Assembly: GCA_963932465.1 (NCBI GenBank)
Contig: OZ010798.1
Location: forward strand, 15,174,981-15,238,980
Source: Maratus speciosus
Taxonomy: Eukaryota > Arthropoda > Arachnida > Araneae > Salticidae
Direction of reading: 5' to 3'
Length of the DNA stretch: 64,000 nt
The position numbers were made by a program, and so were the translations under genes. Under the pieces are notes generated by a model. It was given only the letters and a program-made list of their open reading frames with translations, was not told the origin of the DNA and searched no databases. This document shows, piece after piece, positions 1 through 10,220 of the stretch (the first letter of the stretch is position 1; every line of letters starts with the position of its first letter).

Positions 1-430
1 AGGAAGGCTTACCTGATCAATTGAGCGTTGCTCTCGATTGCTCATCCCGCGATTCCGCCTGTGGCCGTTGAACTCTCATTTATCTACTACTTGCGGCTTT
101 CCCGGCCCCCTTAAAACAATCACATTTCAGACCGCTACATGAAGAAATCTCACAATCACTTTTGAATACTCGACGATCAATCTTTTTGTATACAACATAC
201 AACTATTAGCTCATAATCTGAACGTTCCTCATATCTACACGGATAAATGCTTAAAATTAAATAAGACTTACCTTTATTTTATGCATTCCATAAAGAATTG
301 TTTTAATGATATCCTAATATGTTAATCTTAGAATGGCGGACGAAAAACTGATCATTTTTCTTATCATTTAAGGGTGTCGTCGGTTTGCTGTTCTGATTGG
401 CTAATAAGCAATGCATACGCAAGTCACACT
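1..430. other. AT-rich DNA, no gene seen
   Basis: No coding region is supported here. Bases about 250-350 resemble 26440-26530: both have an AAATTAAATAAGACTTAC block followed by a short stretch containing AATGGCG. The two places may therefore share an old dispersed repeat. The first 120 bases are more GC-rich but were not recognised. Confidence 0.5.
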
Positions 431-582
431 TTCAGGAGTGAGATATTTCACTCCTTTCCAGAGAGTGGAAAATTCCACTCTTGAAGGAGTGTATTTTTTA
501 AAATTTCGCTCCAAAAAGAGTAAAAATGCCTGTCACTCTTTCAAATAGTGAACTTTTCACTCCTCCCAATTTTAGAGTGTAT
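430..582. repeat. Array of alternating GGAGTG / CACTCC motifs
   Basis: About 150 bases carry alternating direct and inverted GAGTG motifs: GGAGTG at 435, CACTCC at 449, GAGTGG near 463, CCACTC near 475, GGAGTG at 486, GCTCC near 508, CACTC at 534, AGTG at 546, CACTCC near 558 and GAGTG near 575. Neighbouring pairs could form short stems with 7-8-base loops. The function is unknown. Confidence 0.6.
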
Positions 583-599
583 AGATTTGTATCTACTAA

Positions 600-880
600 C
601 TGCATGCATACCAAAATTTAGTTCACTTATAAAATGCATATACTTCGGCAGAAAATTCCCCTTCAGCAATTTCCTCTAATAAGGAGAATGGTACGTGAAT
701 ACTTTTGTGCAGCCCTGTATGTGAGGTATAGAATTTAAATATAGTGAGTAATATGCAAAAAATTAATTAAATTTAAAACCGTACACTCCAGCAATTATTA
801 CTCAAAGACAGTATTGTAACGGATTTCTTTTAATATTCTAAAGGGTTTCTTTTGTGTGTCCCTGTAAATGAATAAAAAAT
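600..880. repeat. Diverged ~110-bp repeat units with a CCCTGTA core
   Basis: Units share the pattern CAGCAATT, then TACTTTTGTGCAGCCCTGTA or a variant, then GAATTATA-like sequence. Similar units recur near 2030-2220 and 25000-25740. Reversed relatives carrying ACAGGGCT occur near 42750-43000. They look like old, degenerate satellite copies. Confidence 0.5.
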
Positions 881-884
881 GCTA

Positions 885-1695
885 TGAATGCCCTGTTCTA
901 ACGTAATTGTAGTGAAATTCAGTGATTTCTATCTGTTTCCATACATTTGAACTAGCATAATCTCATGAAATACTCTACAAACGATTTTCCCCCTTATACC
1001 GTAATGTAACGGAACTCTTTTGAGTGCCCCTGTAAAAGAACTATTAATCCCACATACTTCCTGTACAATACCAAACATGCTTTGGTGACCCTAAATAACG
1101 TTTATCAACTGCATGAAAATCCGAGTCTATTTACGGGAGTTAGAGCTTGGACAGACAGACAGACAAACCGAATGCATAAACACTTTTGAACTTTGTTGGA
1201 AGTGTTAATAATTATTAAAAGATGATAGTACTTCTAATCTTATAATTATCTCAACTATGTATCTCATAAGAGTTTTAGTATGAATTTTCTTTTGGCAATC
1301 GATCAAAAGAAAGGAGTTGCGATCTTTCATAAGAGTAAAAATGGAGAAAGTTTGGAGGAATGGCCCGATGCCAATATTTTGACTAAATCGCAGCTGAGTA
1401 GAGAAGAAATCTCGCTCCCTGTTATCGTTTGCTACAATTAATGCCGCTGTAGAACTTTGAAAAGTTTCTTTTTTAATTTCTTCTTTTAGAAGGTTATGCT
1501 TAAAAACTTTCCACATTTTTTTTCAGATATATCAGAGTGTTGTATAGATAAGAAGTTACGAAATGAAACTGAGTTATTTCATTTATTATATGAATCTTCA
1601 CTTTATTTATTTATCATGTGGCACTTAAATTTCAAATCAGAGATACTTTATATTGTAATCATATATATGTAGTATGTGAATTTAGATTTTATGAA
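885..1695. repeat. 0.8-kb direct repeat, copy A
   Basis: This segment aligns by eye along its whole length with 2200-2985. Shared blocks are CAGTGATTT, the AATGTAACGGAA block, the GGTGACCCT block, the GACAGACAGACA run, GGCAATCGATCAAAAG, GGAATGGCCCGATGCC, and AAGAAGTTACGAAATG. The second half is also related to the ~510-bp satellite at 20.9-24.1 kb. A 103-codon minus-strand frame inside it is judged a shadow of the repeat, because copy B does not keep it open. Confidence 0.8.
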
Positions 1696-2199
1696 CAACC
1701 CTACTTTATAATTTTAATGTCATTTAACTGTTATAGTAATTTGGTCAGAGATATTTATACATCTAAATGTGATTTATTTTAATAATTATTATTACTTCAA
1801 ATTAGAATATTTGGTTGTAACCTTCAAAATGTAGATCGCATTCTAAAAGCAAGACTGTCCTGCTAGCACTTTATGTGAACGCCGTTTAGCTCTGTGATGA
1901 AAGCTGCCATTCTGTGACGAGCAATTATAACTGATATTCAGGCCTGATATACCCTAACATTCCATTCCTTTTGTTTTGATGATTAAACAAGAAAAAAAAT
2001 CATACGTCAAGCATAGATTATGAAACACTTTCCAGCACATTCAGAATCATGATACAAAACTGCACCGCTTAAAAAATTAAAATATTATGTCTCATTCAAC
2101 CTTATGGAAACGCATAACACATTTGAAAACTCAAATTCAGCTGTCCCCGTCTAAAATCGGAAGATGATCCGAATTCTTTGATCAGCCCTGTATATATTG
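1696..2199. other. AT-rich DNA with old repeat remnants
   Basis: No gene is seen. Bases 1985-2200 resemble 24985-25200: both contain CATACGTCAAGCATAGATTA or a variant, then AAACGCATAA and CATTTGAAAA blocks ending in AGCCCTGTAT. This marks another copy of the diverged CCCTGTA repeat. Confidence 0.45.
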
Positions 2200-2985
2200 T
2201 ATTGCCCTATAGTATAGTAATCTTGTACTGAAATTCAGTGATTTATATCCATTTCATTACATTTGAAATAGCGTCGTGTCATTAAAATACACTGCAAACG
2301 ATTTTTTCCATTGACTATAATGTAACGGAATTCTTTTGAGCTCCCCTGTATATGAACTATAAATCCCACATACTTCCTATACAACACCAAACATGATTTG
2401 GTGACCCTCAATAAGGTTTATCAACTGCATGAAAATCGGAGTCTATTTACGGGAGTTAGAGCGTGGACAGACGGACAGACAAACCGGATGCATAAACACT
2501 TTTCAACTTTGTTAGAAAGAGTAAAAAGAAAAGATGTTTGTAATTCTAATCTTTTAATATTCGCAACTATATATCTCATAAGAGTTTAGTATGAATTTTC
2601 TTTTGGCAATCGATCAAAAGACAGGAGTTACGATCTTTCGTAAGAGGAACAAATTGAGAAAGTTTGGAGGAATGGCCCGATGCCAATATTTTGATAGAGA
2701 AGAAATCTCGCTCTCTGTTATCGTTTGCCACAATTAATGCCGCTGTAGAACTTTGAAAAGTTTTTATTTCTTCTTTTAGAGTTCATGCTGAAAAACTTTC
2801 CAAATTTTTTTTTTTTCGGATATCAAAGAATTGTATAGATAAGAAGTTACGAAATGAAACTGAGTTATTTCATTTATTATACGAATCTTTAGTTTATTTA
2901 TTTCTCATATAGCCCTTAAATTTCAAATCAGAGATTCTTTATATTATAATCATATATATGTAGGATTTGAATTTAGATGGTGTAG
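2200..2985. repeat. 0.8-kb direct repeat, copy B
   Basis: This is the partner of 885-1695, with an offset of about 1.31 kb. Differences are scattered substitutions and short indels, for example loss of a short block before GATAGAGAAG. The pair looks like a tandem duplication that has aged or two insertions of one family. Confidence 0.8.
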
Positions 2986-3021
2986 TACCGGCACTCGACG
3001 GGGTAACGAATATTATCGAAA

Positions 3022-4286
3022 ATGATACTACAGATGTAAGTAAGTACGATTAATAAGCCTTAATTACGTCCACTAATAACCATATCACAATGTATTTTCC
3101 AAAAGAAAAAAATCAAAACATATATTAAAATATTTATTTGCTTAAAAGACATTACTAAAAAAGCATTAAAAGTAAATTAAAAATCTATATTGACATGTTT
3201 CAACTTCTTCACTGAGTCGTCATCAGAATGTATAACAGAAAATTACAAATACAATGCATATGAAAAATGAAACAAGTAATATAAAAATTTTTCTTTTAAA
3301 GTCAATTCCTACTTAGGCCATCAAAGAAAAATTTAATATAATCCCTTAAGCTAATATTAGTTTTTGTTGCATTAAAATATCTCAATTGGTTGATTTTCTA
3401 TAAGCAAGTAGGTTTACAATGGAAGTCTACGAGAATTGGGCGAAATATTAGAGATATCGCCAAGTTGGCGTCGCTTTTGGTGACTCATTTGAGTCGCCAA
3501 ATTGGGCGATATATCGCCAAGTTGGCGACAAACTTGACGGTATTTGGCGACAGAACAGAGTCTCCCCTAGGGTAATTCCCCTTATAGATATGAAGATGCA
3601 TTAAATGTTTCAATGGTCAATGATCGCCATTTTGTCTCCCATGCAAAACTAAAATTAATTAATTAAAATTTAATGAATGAATTAATATTTGAAAAAACTG
3701 TATTAACATCAAGTGTCATCCAGTACAAGTTAAAAAAAATTTATTTCAACTTGATAGGATGAATAATAAGTATTTTATTAACAATTGAAAATTTGAACAA
3801 GATATATAAATAAATAAATATAGAGAGAGTGTGAACTAATATTAGGAATTGAAAAAAAAAATCATCGAATACAAACAAGTAAACATATAACGCGCCCTAC
3901 ATTTTCACCATCGCACGTGTTCCCTTTATGTTACGATTCCGCAAGTTGTCTCTTGAAACTTGCATCAACGCAACGACTTCCCAAGTATGTAAGAACATGC
4001 GGAGTCGTAAGTAACATAAAGGGAGCACGTGCGATGGTGAAAATGTAGGACGCGTTATATGTTTACGTGTTTGTATTCGATGATTTTTTTTTTCATTTTT
4101 CATATGCATTGTATTTGTAATTTCTGTTATACATTCTAATGACGACTCAGTGAAGGAGTTGAAACGCGTCAATATAGGTGTTTAATTTACTTTTAATGTG
4201 TTTTTAGTAACGTCTTTTAAACAAATAAATATTTTAATATATGTTTTGATTTTTTCGTTTGGAATATATATTGTGATATGATACTA
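3022..4286. mobile_element. Foldback element 1 with long inverted arms
   Basis: The left arm (about 3090-3280 and 3853-3945) is the reverse complement of the right arm (about 3965-4270). Matching blocks are CACAATGTATT / AATATATATTGTG, AAAATATTTATTTGC, TATAACGCGCCCTAC / GTAGGACGCGTTATA, and CGCACGTGTTCCC / GGGAGCACGTGCG. The 12-base word ATGATACTACAG occurs just outside both ends (about 3021 and 4275) and may be a target duplication, although about 60 bases separate the left word from the recognised arm. A second copy lies at 32913-38991 and is split by a BEL element. Confidence 0.75.
3281..3850. mobile_element. ~570-bp dispersed repeat nested in foldback 1
   Basis: This block interrupts the left arm of the foldback: the related copy at 38575 runs straight from AAAAATG to the A-rich ATCATCG sequence. 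A second copy lies at about 42130-42722, sharing start (GAAACAAGTAATAT) and end (GTGAACTAATA, then TAGGAA). Copies contain the palindrome CGCCAAGTTGGCG. No long coding frame is shared between copies. TSSs, TIRs and class could not be fixed. Confidence 0.7.
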
Positions 4287-4289
4287 CAG

Positions 4290-4956
4290 TTTTTAAAATA
4301 ATTGAATAAAAACTCAATTCAATTTTAAAATAAAAACAAATTTAATTAAAATGAAAAGTAGCTTATGTACAAATGAAACAATTATGTCAGTTCTAGACAC
4401 GAGAACTACATAAATCATAACTCCGGTTTTAGCATAACATAGTACTTGCCACGTGCTCACAACTAAAAAAATTAACTTTCCGCTCAGTTCGTAGCTCTTA
4501 CTCTGAGAGAAAAAAAATACCGCCTTCACCTAGAATTAATAGGTATTCATTTCCTGAATCCCTGTACAAGCGTAAATACGGGTTAGGTTCCCTTAGAAAG
4601 ACCCCCTCGGAGGGCACCACCCCCCTTAGGGACTATATCCCTCGTGCTGATAATTGGCCGTCATAAACACAATCAACCAACCAACCCGAATCCATAAACT
4701 AGAAATATAGATCTCCAAGCTATGCGAATAGGGTAAACAACTAATCTTAATAGACGAAATGATCTAGAATTTCATGTCTCTTGTTTTCTAGGTGACGAAA
4801 CGATAACGAATCGTTTCAGTAGCGAGAAATGATAGCTTGATTTCTGGAATGGTTTCATAAACTTGAACAAACTCACCTCTTCTTTTGTCGCATCTATTTG
4901 CAGAGATTTTTAAATGGGTTTGACCACGAGAACATAGGAAAACGCTCTTAGTAGTA
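4290..4956. other. Unassigned AT-rich spacer
   Basis: I see no gene or clear repeat. Bases 4580-4640 are relatively GC-rich, with a short CCCCCTCGGAGGG inverted repeat, but no family was recognised. Confidence 0.4.
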
Positions 4957-5562
4957 TAGTAAACATCCTCTAATCCGGCATCCTAAGGTCCGGCATGATG
5001 GATAATCCGGCACGACTTTCTTTATGGAAAAATTATCCCTTGTTTAATCACTCCTGATGTTTATAATAATCCAATGTAACTTCAGAATGAGGAATTACAA
5101 ACGGTTCAAAATCGGAAATCTATAAATAGTTCAGTTACCACGTCGACGAGGGGCGAAGAAAAAAGACATTTCTGTAAATAATTTGCGAAATCAAACTGTT
5201 GAAAGTAAAAATAAATTTTTATCATCTGAATTAAAAACTTTTTGCATTTCAGAAAATAATTTTATAGTGACTGGCAAACAAACTGATATTCGAGATAGAC
5301 TTTTTTTAAGGTAGCTTCTACGAGTATTGAAAGTAAAAATAAATTTTTATCATCTGAGTTAAATACTTTTTGCATTTCAGAAAATAATTTTATAGTGACT
5401 GGCAAACAAACTGATATTCGAGATAGACTTTTTTTAAGGTAAGCTTCTACGAGTAGACCTACAGTGCATGTTTTCATTTTATATTCGTGTACATATGCTG
5501 TACTTTTACATTATTGAGTATTTATTCAAACCGTTTAAAGAATAAAAAAACATACTTTACTA

Positions 5563-5598
<36 letters not shown>

Positions 5599-6289
5599 TT
5601 TAATTCTAATTTCTACGCGTTTTCTCCCGACATTCAATCCTGTAATCCGGGAAATTTCGCATGTTCATCTCTTCAGTTAATTAAAATAATACTGTTCAAG
5701 TATAATTTTCGAAAATAAAATCTGTTAGGATAAACTGGAATTTCGGATTAGCGGTGTTATACTGTACAGTAGAACCCCACCAATCCGAAATTCCGGTTAA
5801 TCCGAACCGATTTTATTTTCGAAAATTGTACCTGAACAAATTAACTGAAAAGATTAACTTACAAAATTTTCAGGATTAAAAGATGAATGTCGGGAAAAAC
5901 GTAGGCCTACTCGTAGAAACCACCTTATGAAAATCTCCAATATCAGTTTGCTTGCCTGTTACTATAAAACACTTTTTTAAAATAAAAAAAGTATTTAATT
6001 CAGATGATAAAAATTAATTTTTCCTTTCAACAGTTCGATTTCCCAAATTATCTACAGAAATGTTTTTTTCCCTCCTCGTCCACATGGTGACTGAGCTATT
6101 TTTTTACTTCGAGATTTTGAACCATTTATAATGGGTTGTTACGTAATTCCTAATTCTGAAGTTCCATTGGATTATTATAAACATCAGGAGTATTCACAGT
6201 ATTTACAAGGAATGCTATTTTTTCCGAAAGTTGTGCCGGATTGTCCAGCATGCCGGACCTTAAGATTCCGGATTAGAGGATGTTTATTG
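4957..6289. mobile_element. Pogo/Tigger-like palindromic element
   Basis: The ends are inverted copies: AAACATCCTCTAATCCGG near 4961 and CCGGATTAGAGGATGTTT near 6267, each next to TA (4955-4956 and 6290-6291). The whole interval is a long inverted repeat folding at about 5765, with arms containing matching CGACATTCAATC / GATGAATGTCG, TTTTATTTTCGAAAATT and TCCTGATGTTTATAATAATCC segments. The left arm is longer because it holds a tandem duplication (5198-5456) and a 31-base T run (5567-5597). The TA flanks and the AATCCGG-rich ends fit Tc1/mariner-pogo type non-autonomous elements. Confidence 0.75.
5198..5456. repeat. Tandem duplication, ~130-bp unit, two copies
   Basis: The unit beginning TTGAAAGTAAAAATAAATTT and ending in CTTCTACGAGTA occurs twice in a row, with few differences. 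An inverted single copy lies in the opposite arm of the palindrome (about 5905-6045). This shows the duplication happened after the arms formed. Confidence 0.85.
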
Positions 6290-6431
6290 TACTACTGAGT
6301 ATTTATAGCTTGCATTTTTTTAGCACTTATCTTTTTCTTTTCTATTTTTATCGGAATTTCGGATAATCCGATTTTTTTGTTATCCGAACAGACACCGGTC
6401 CCAATTAGTTCGTATTAGCGGTGTTATACTG
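5767..6431. mobile_element. Tigger-like element, right half of palindrome
   Basis: It begins CAGTAGAACCCCACCAATCC after TA (5765-5766) and ends GGTGTTATACTG before TA (6432-6433). The reverse complement of the end is CAGTATAACACCGCTAAT, so the two termini match. The left arm of the palindrome also ends in GGTGTTATACTG directly at 5764. Two oppositely oriented relatives thus abut at one TA. There is no transposase frame. Confidence 0.7.
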
Positions 6432-7268
6432 TATTTATATGTTTTCAATCTCAGAAATTCTTTCTTCTATTCACGGAAATATTTCTGGCAGCACTGCTAC
6501 CGGTATATATCCGAGAATTGAAGAAATTTCCATTCCTCTTTTTTCCGTTCTAGGACAGAAAATTTCCGTAATCTGAAAAAAGGAAATAATATGTATCCAC
6601 TGTAAGAGAATCAATAGAAATCCTGTGTAAAAGCAATCAAATATATAACGACGCCCTATCGTACAATATCCCCAGTTTGTGGTTCAGTATACTGAAAATA
6701 AATCCTGAAAACCTGAGCAAAGTGACGTAATAAAATTTAAAGTACAGAAGTAAATATTTTTTCTACCCATGGAAAGTGACGTATGAGAAACAAAGTGACG
6801 TCATAAAATAAATAGAACTGCAATTAATAATAATAATATGTATTTCCTCTAATTAAATTCAATCCAAGAAACTGCTACTTCTACTTTCAACTCTAGTAAT
6901 TATCAGCTCTCTCATTTTCAAAACAAAGTGACGTATTTGTTTAAATAAACAACATTTAGTTATTAAGATATTCTCTGATGATGAGCTTGGAAGGCTTGAA
7001 AGTACCAAGAAGTTTTAAATAAAATGCATATTTTAAACTTGTAACAGCTTTTTCATTACTTTAGTCGCCTTTTAAGTAAGATTGTGGACCGTTTTAATGT
7101 TCACATTATATATTTTATGCTGAAAAAAGGGTTTTTTCAAAAAATACGTCTCTCTTTCTTCCGTGGATTCACTTGGTTAACATTAAAAAAATAATAATAA
7201 TAGTAATGCTTTTGAATTTAAAACAGTAGCAATTTTTGTTTCATCTAAACTTATTCGCAATTATTTTT
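6432..7268. other. AT-rich spacer with repeated AAAGTGACGT words
   Basis: No gene is seen. Bases 6445-6500 are an inverted relative of 39895-39950: CTCAGAAA, TTCACGGAAA and GCAGCACTGCTACC blocks match on the opposite strand. The word AAAGTGACGT or a close variant occurs near 6720, 6775, 6798 and 6926. This resembles a CRE half site but no function can be shown. Confidence 0.5.
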
Positions 7269-7359
7269 TTAGAGTATTAAAAAAAAATATTCGAATGTGA
7301 AATATATTCTAAACGAACACATTTAAAAGATTTATAGTAGTTCAATAAAGTTAAAAACA

Positions 7360-7786
7360 AGTTGAAAATTGCTCGTCAAACGTGGTGCACTCATACTATA
7401 ACTAGTTTTATAAATATTTTTTGCACCGCCTATTGTACTGAATGAATATTTTAGTGCACTTCATAAGTGCATAGCAATTTCATTCTGTTCGAAAGGCTGT
7501 AGCATCATTAAAATGCACTTGAAATAATTTTTTCCCATTGGCCGTAATGTTACGGAAAACTTTTGACTGTGCCTGTAATTAAACTACACATCCGATTTTC
7601 ACAAAATTTGAAATGACTCGACAAAACTTTGCAAAAATTATATATTTAAAATTTCAGACCATTCGATTGGGCAGTTTTTGCTCTGTTATATGCGGACGGA
7701 CAGGCGGACAGACAGACAGACACACGGACGGACTGAACGACGACTATAGGTGCAACGTATTTATATAATATCGAAGGCACCTAAAA
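7360..7786. mobile_element. Dispersed repeat with GACAGACGGAC motif, copy 1
   Basis: It interrupts the left foldback arm between GTTAAAAA and TCGATTTTATT. Relatives are at 20400-20860 and 48766-49630. All share a CGTCAAACG start, ACTATAACTAG, a terminal CGGACAGACAGACAGAC block and an end resembling ACGAACGCACCTAA. The sequence GGTGCGTTCGTA near the start and TACGAACGCACC at the end form short inverted termini, clearest in the 48.8-kb copy. Confidence 0.7.
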
Positions 7787-8040
7787 ATCGATTTTATTAA
7801 AGAAAAAGCATTTCCTCTCGAATTTAATTTAAAATGTAATATTCATGTTTCACATCTAACAATCAAATTATGTCTTATTGAAATATGTCTAATATGTGAT
7901 AATTTTTATCCTCTATTATTTTATAAATGTTAAAACATCAAGCATTATTTCATAACGATAAAATGTCCCTGCCATTAAGTTTAAATTTCAGAGCTTTCTG
8001 CACAAGAAATTTAACAAACCTTAGCAATCCTTCCTTTAAA

Positions 8041-8310
8041 GAAACTCGTATCTTCAATTTAAACTCGCTCCCTGCGAAGTGGTCGCTAACCGAAAGATGC
8101 TAACCGGTTAAGATGTTCAATTCGAGACGCGCGATCCTAAGTTCAGAAAGGACAATTTTAAAAAGGATTTTCAAATATTTAAAGGAGTTTTTTAAAAAAA
8201 CACATACTTCTGTGGATTCACTTGGTTTTGAACTTAGGATCGCGCGTTTCAAACTGAGCATCTTAACCTCTCGGCCAGCTAGCACTTCGCAGAGAGCGAG
8301 TTTAAAATAA
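8041..8310. repeat. tRNA-like sequences in both foldback arms
   Basis: Read on the minus strand from about 8283, the right arm has an A-box-like TGGCCGAGAGGTTAAG and, about 30 bases on, a B-box-like AGTTCAAAACC. This is the arrangement of tRNA-Leu/Ser-type pol III promoters. The left arm carries a more diverged mirror copy (8070-8145). A matching unit with GCCGAATGGTTGG and GGTTCAATCTC occurs at 39409-39462. I infer a tRNA-derived SINE component. No complete cloverleaf was confirmed. Confidence 0.55.
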
Positions 8311-8675
8311 AAATACGTGTTTTCTTCAAATGGGGGGATTGTTAAGGCTTGTTAAATTTCTTGAGCAGAAAACTCTGAAATTTAAACTTAATTGCATGGA
8401 CATTTCGTCGTTATGAAATACTGGTTGGTGTTTTAATACTTATAAAATAATAGAGGATAAAAATTATTACATATTACAAATATTTTTTAAAAGATGTAAT
8501 TTGAACGTTAGATGTAAAATATGACATTATACATTTTGGATTCAATAAGTATATATTTTGAATTCAATTGAGAAGAAATGTTTGCTTTTTTTAATGAAAT
8601 CATTTTTTAACTTGATTGAACTACTATATATTTTTTAATTGTGTTCGTTTAGAATATATCTTACATTCGAATATA

Positions 8676-9064
8676 TGTAGTGGCGAACAATAGCCCAGAC
8701 CAGATGTCGGAAGAAGGCGAAGTCCATTTCTCACGAGAAGTTGATGAGCTAACGAAAACGGAAGGCCGAACGCTGGAGTTTGGGGAGATGGTTTTCTGCG
8801 TTGGAGGAGAGCAGTGCTCTCTCCTAGCTGATTTTAAATTGGGCGCTGCCCGCTTTTACTTTTTTTTAGACGGGATCGCTGTAGACCCGTGCTAGAGATA
8901 TCATTCAATTAAACGTTAAATGTCGTGCTGTTTTTTGTATGTCAGATAAATGTTAGTAGTTTAGTATCATGTAATCTAGAAGTTTAAAAGTTTCAATTAA
9001 ACATTTTAACGAGTTAAACAGTAGTAGTTCCTGTTGCAACCTCTGTGTGAAGTTTCCTCCCACA
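8676..9064 (+). mobile_element. Solo LTR inside foldback arm
   Basis: The 389-bp block starts TGTAGTGGCGAAC and ends TCCTCCCACA, that is TG...CA, and is flanked by TATA on both sides (8672-8675 and 9065-9068), a 4-bp target duplication. It is absent from the mirror position in the left arm, which proves it is an insertion. It is more GC-rich than its surroundings. No internal retroelement sequence adjoins it, so it is a solo LTR. A short open frame at 8680-8895 starts with GTG and is part of the LTR, not a gene. Strand is nominal. Confidence 0.75.
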
Positions 9065-9099
9065 TATATATATATTTTTAATACTCTAAAAAAGTTTAA

Positions 9100-9520
9100 A
9101 TAAATCCAAAAATGGCTACTTTATTAAATCCGAAAGCATTATTTTTTTCATTAATAAATTAGAAATTTCAATTTATTGAATTTTCGGTTTTACTTTTTTA
9201 AAATAAATTCGAAATTTGGTATTAATAACGTTCCGTCGCTGTTTTCTTTCAAAATTTTAAAATCCGTTTCAATAGAATAACGCCGCATAATCTACTTTGT
9301 GATTTCTTCACGCTCCCCGTGTTATGCTTCACCATCGATTATTATTAATGATAACAGGTTATTATTAACAATTACCAAATAATAGCCAAATAAACCGGTT
9401 AATATGATTAATTTATGAGAATTTATCAAATTATCCGGTTATTATTAATAATTACCAATCAAGTTCGGTCAATTTAATAAATTTCACCTCGTTTATCTTG
9501 AGATTTTCGTTGCGTATGCG
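9100..9520. other. AT-rich DNA with a short two-copy repeat
   Basis: No gene is seen. GGTTATTATTAA followed by ATTACCAA occurs at about 9357 and 9438. Related CGGTTAAT / ATTTATCAAATTA words occur near 19400 and 20080. Confidence 0.4.
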
Positions 9521-10189
9521 TAGGGAAAAGTGCCCATATTTCGTCCCCCTTAACTTCTCTACTTCTGCTTTTCCACTTATGACGCAAGGCACAGGGGACG
9601 GAAGTTAAAACGGGTCTGTATTGAAAGTTTCGTTCGCCAAGATGCATACATAAATTAAAGACTAAGAATTTCCTATTTTTAAAAGACCTGAGTTTTTATT
9701 GTGTCGTTTGTAGAACGTTATTCACTGTACTGTAAGTATTTATTTCTTATTCATTGCATGTATTTTACGTAGGTAAGGTGCTGAGAGTAGTATACAGTGA
9801 GTTTTAGGACGCTCAGTTCATCTTACGGGAGCTGAAGCTCAGCCATATTGGGAAGTAGTGTGTTCCCAATTTCGTCCCTCTTACAGGTCTTATTTTCGTC
9901 CCGGGGACGAAATTAGGAATGCTTTTTCATGACAATTTTTTCAAATTTATCCTCATGTTTGGATGCCTAATGTTTCGTTAGATTATTCGTCCACAGATAA
10001 TTAGTACATTTCTTTGTGCCTTACTTTAATGTAAATTAAATTAATCACTCATTTAGAAATAAATATTTTGATTTTGATTTAGTTATAAGTCAAGTCTCAG
10101 CGTATTGGATTTTTTGGGGGACGAAATTAGGACCATTTTTTTTCTTTTGCATTTTTTAGATACTTTTAAAGAAACAATTTTTTGCAATG

Positions 10190-10219
<30 letters not shown>

Positions 10220-10220
<1 letters not shown>

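Larger units (their letters stand above)
7275..9095. mobile_element. Foldback element 2 with tRNA-like centre
   Basis: The arms pair from TAGAGTATT (7271) with AATACTCTA (about 9078) inward to GATCCTAAGTTCA (about 8131) with TGAACTTAGGATC (about 8228). The left arm is interrupted by a dispersed repeat (7360-7786) and the right arm by a solo LTR (8676-9064). Both interruptions are absent from the opposite arm. A diverged single arm of the same family appears at 39040-39475. Opposite-strand frames of 60-65 codons across the centre follow from the palindrome and are not genes. Confidence 0.8.

Noticed and set aside
1205..1516. 103-codon minus-strand frame, and similar frames at 20877-21068, 21439-21693, 23027-23215
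   Set aside because: They lie in satellite or direct-repeat units. Poly-T tracts and indels break the frame between copies, so a conserved protein is not supported.
8100..8310. Overlapping open frames on both strands
   Set aside because: They mirror each other because the region is the centre of a palindrome.
8680..8895. 71-codon frame with balanced composition
   Set aside because: It starts with GTG, lies wholly within the solo LTR, and has no homology that I recognise.
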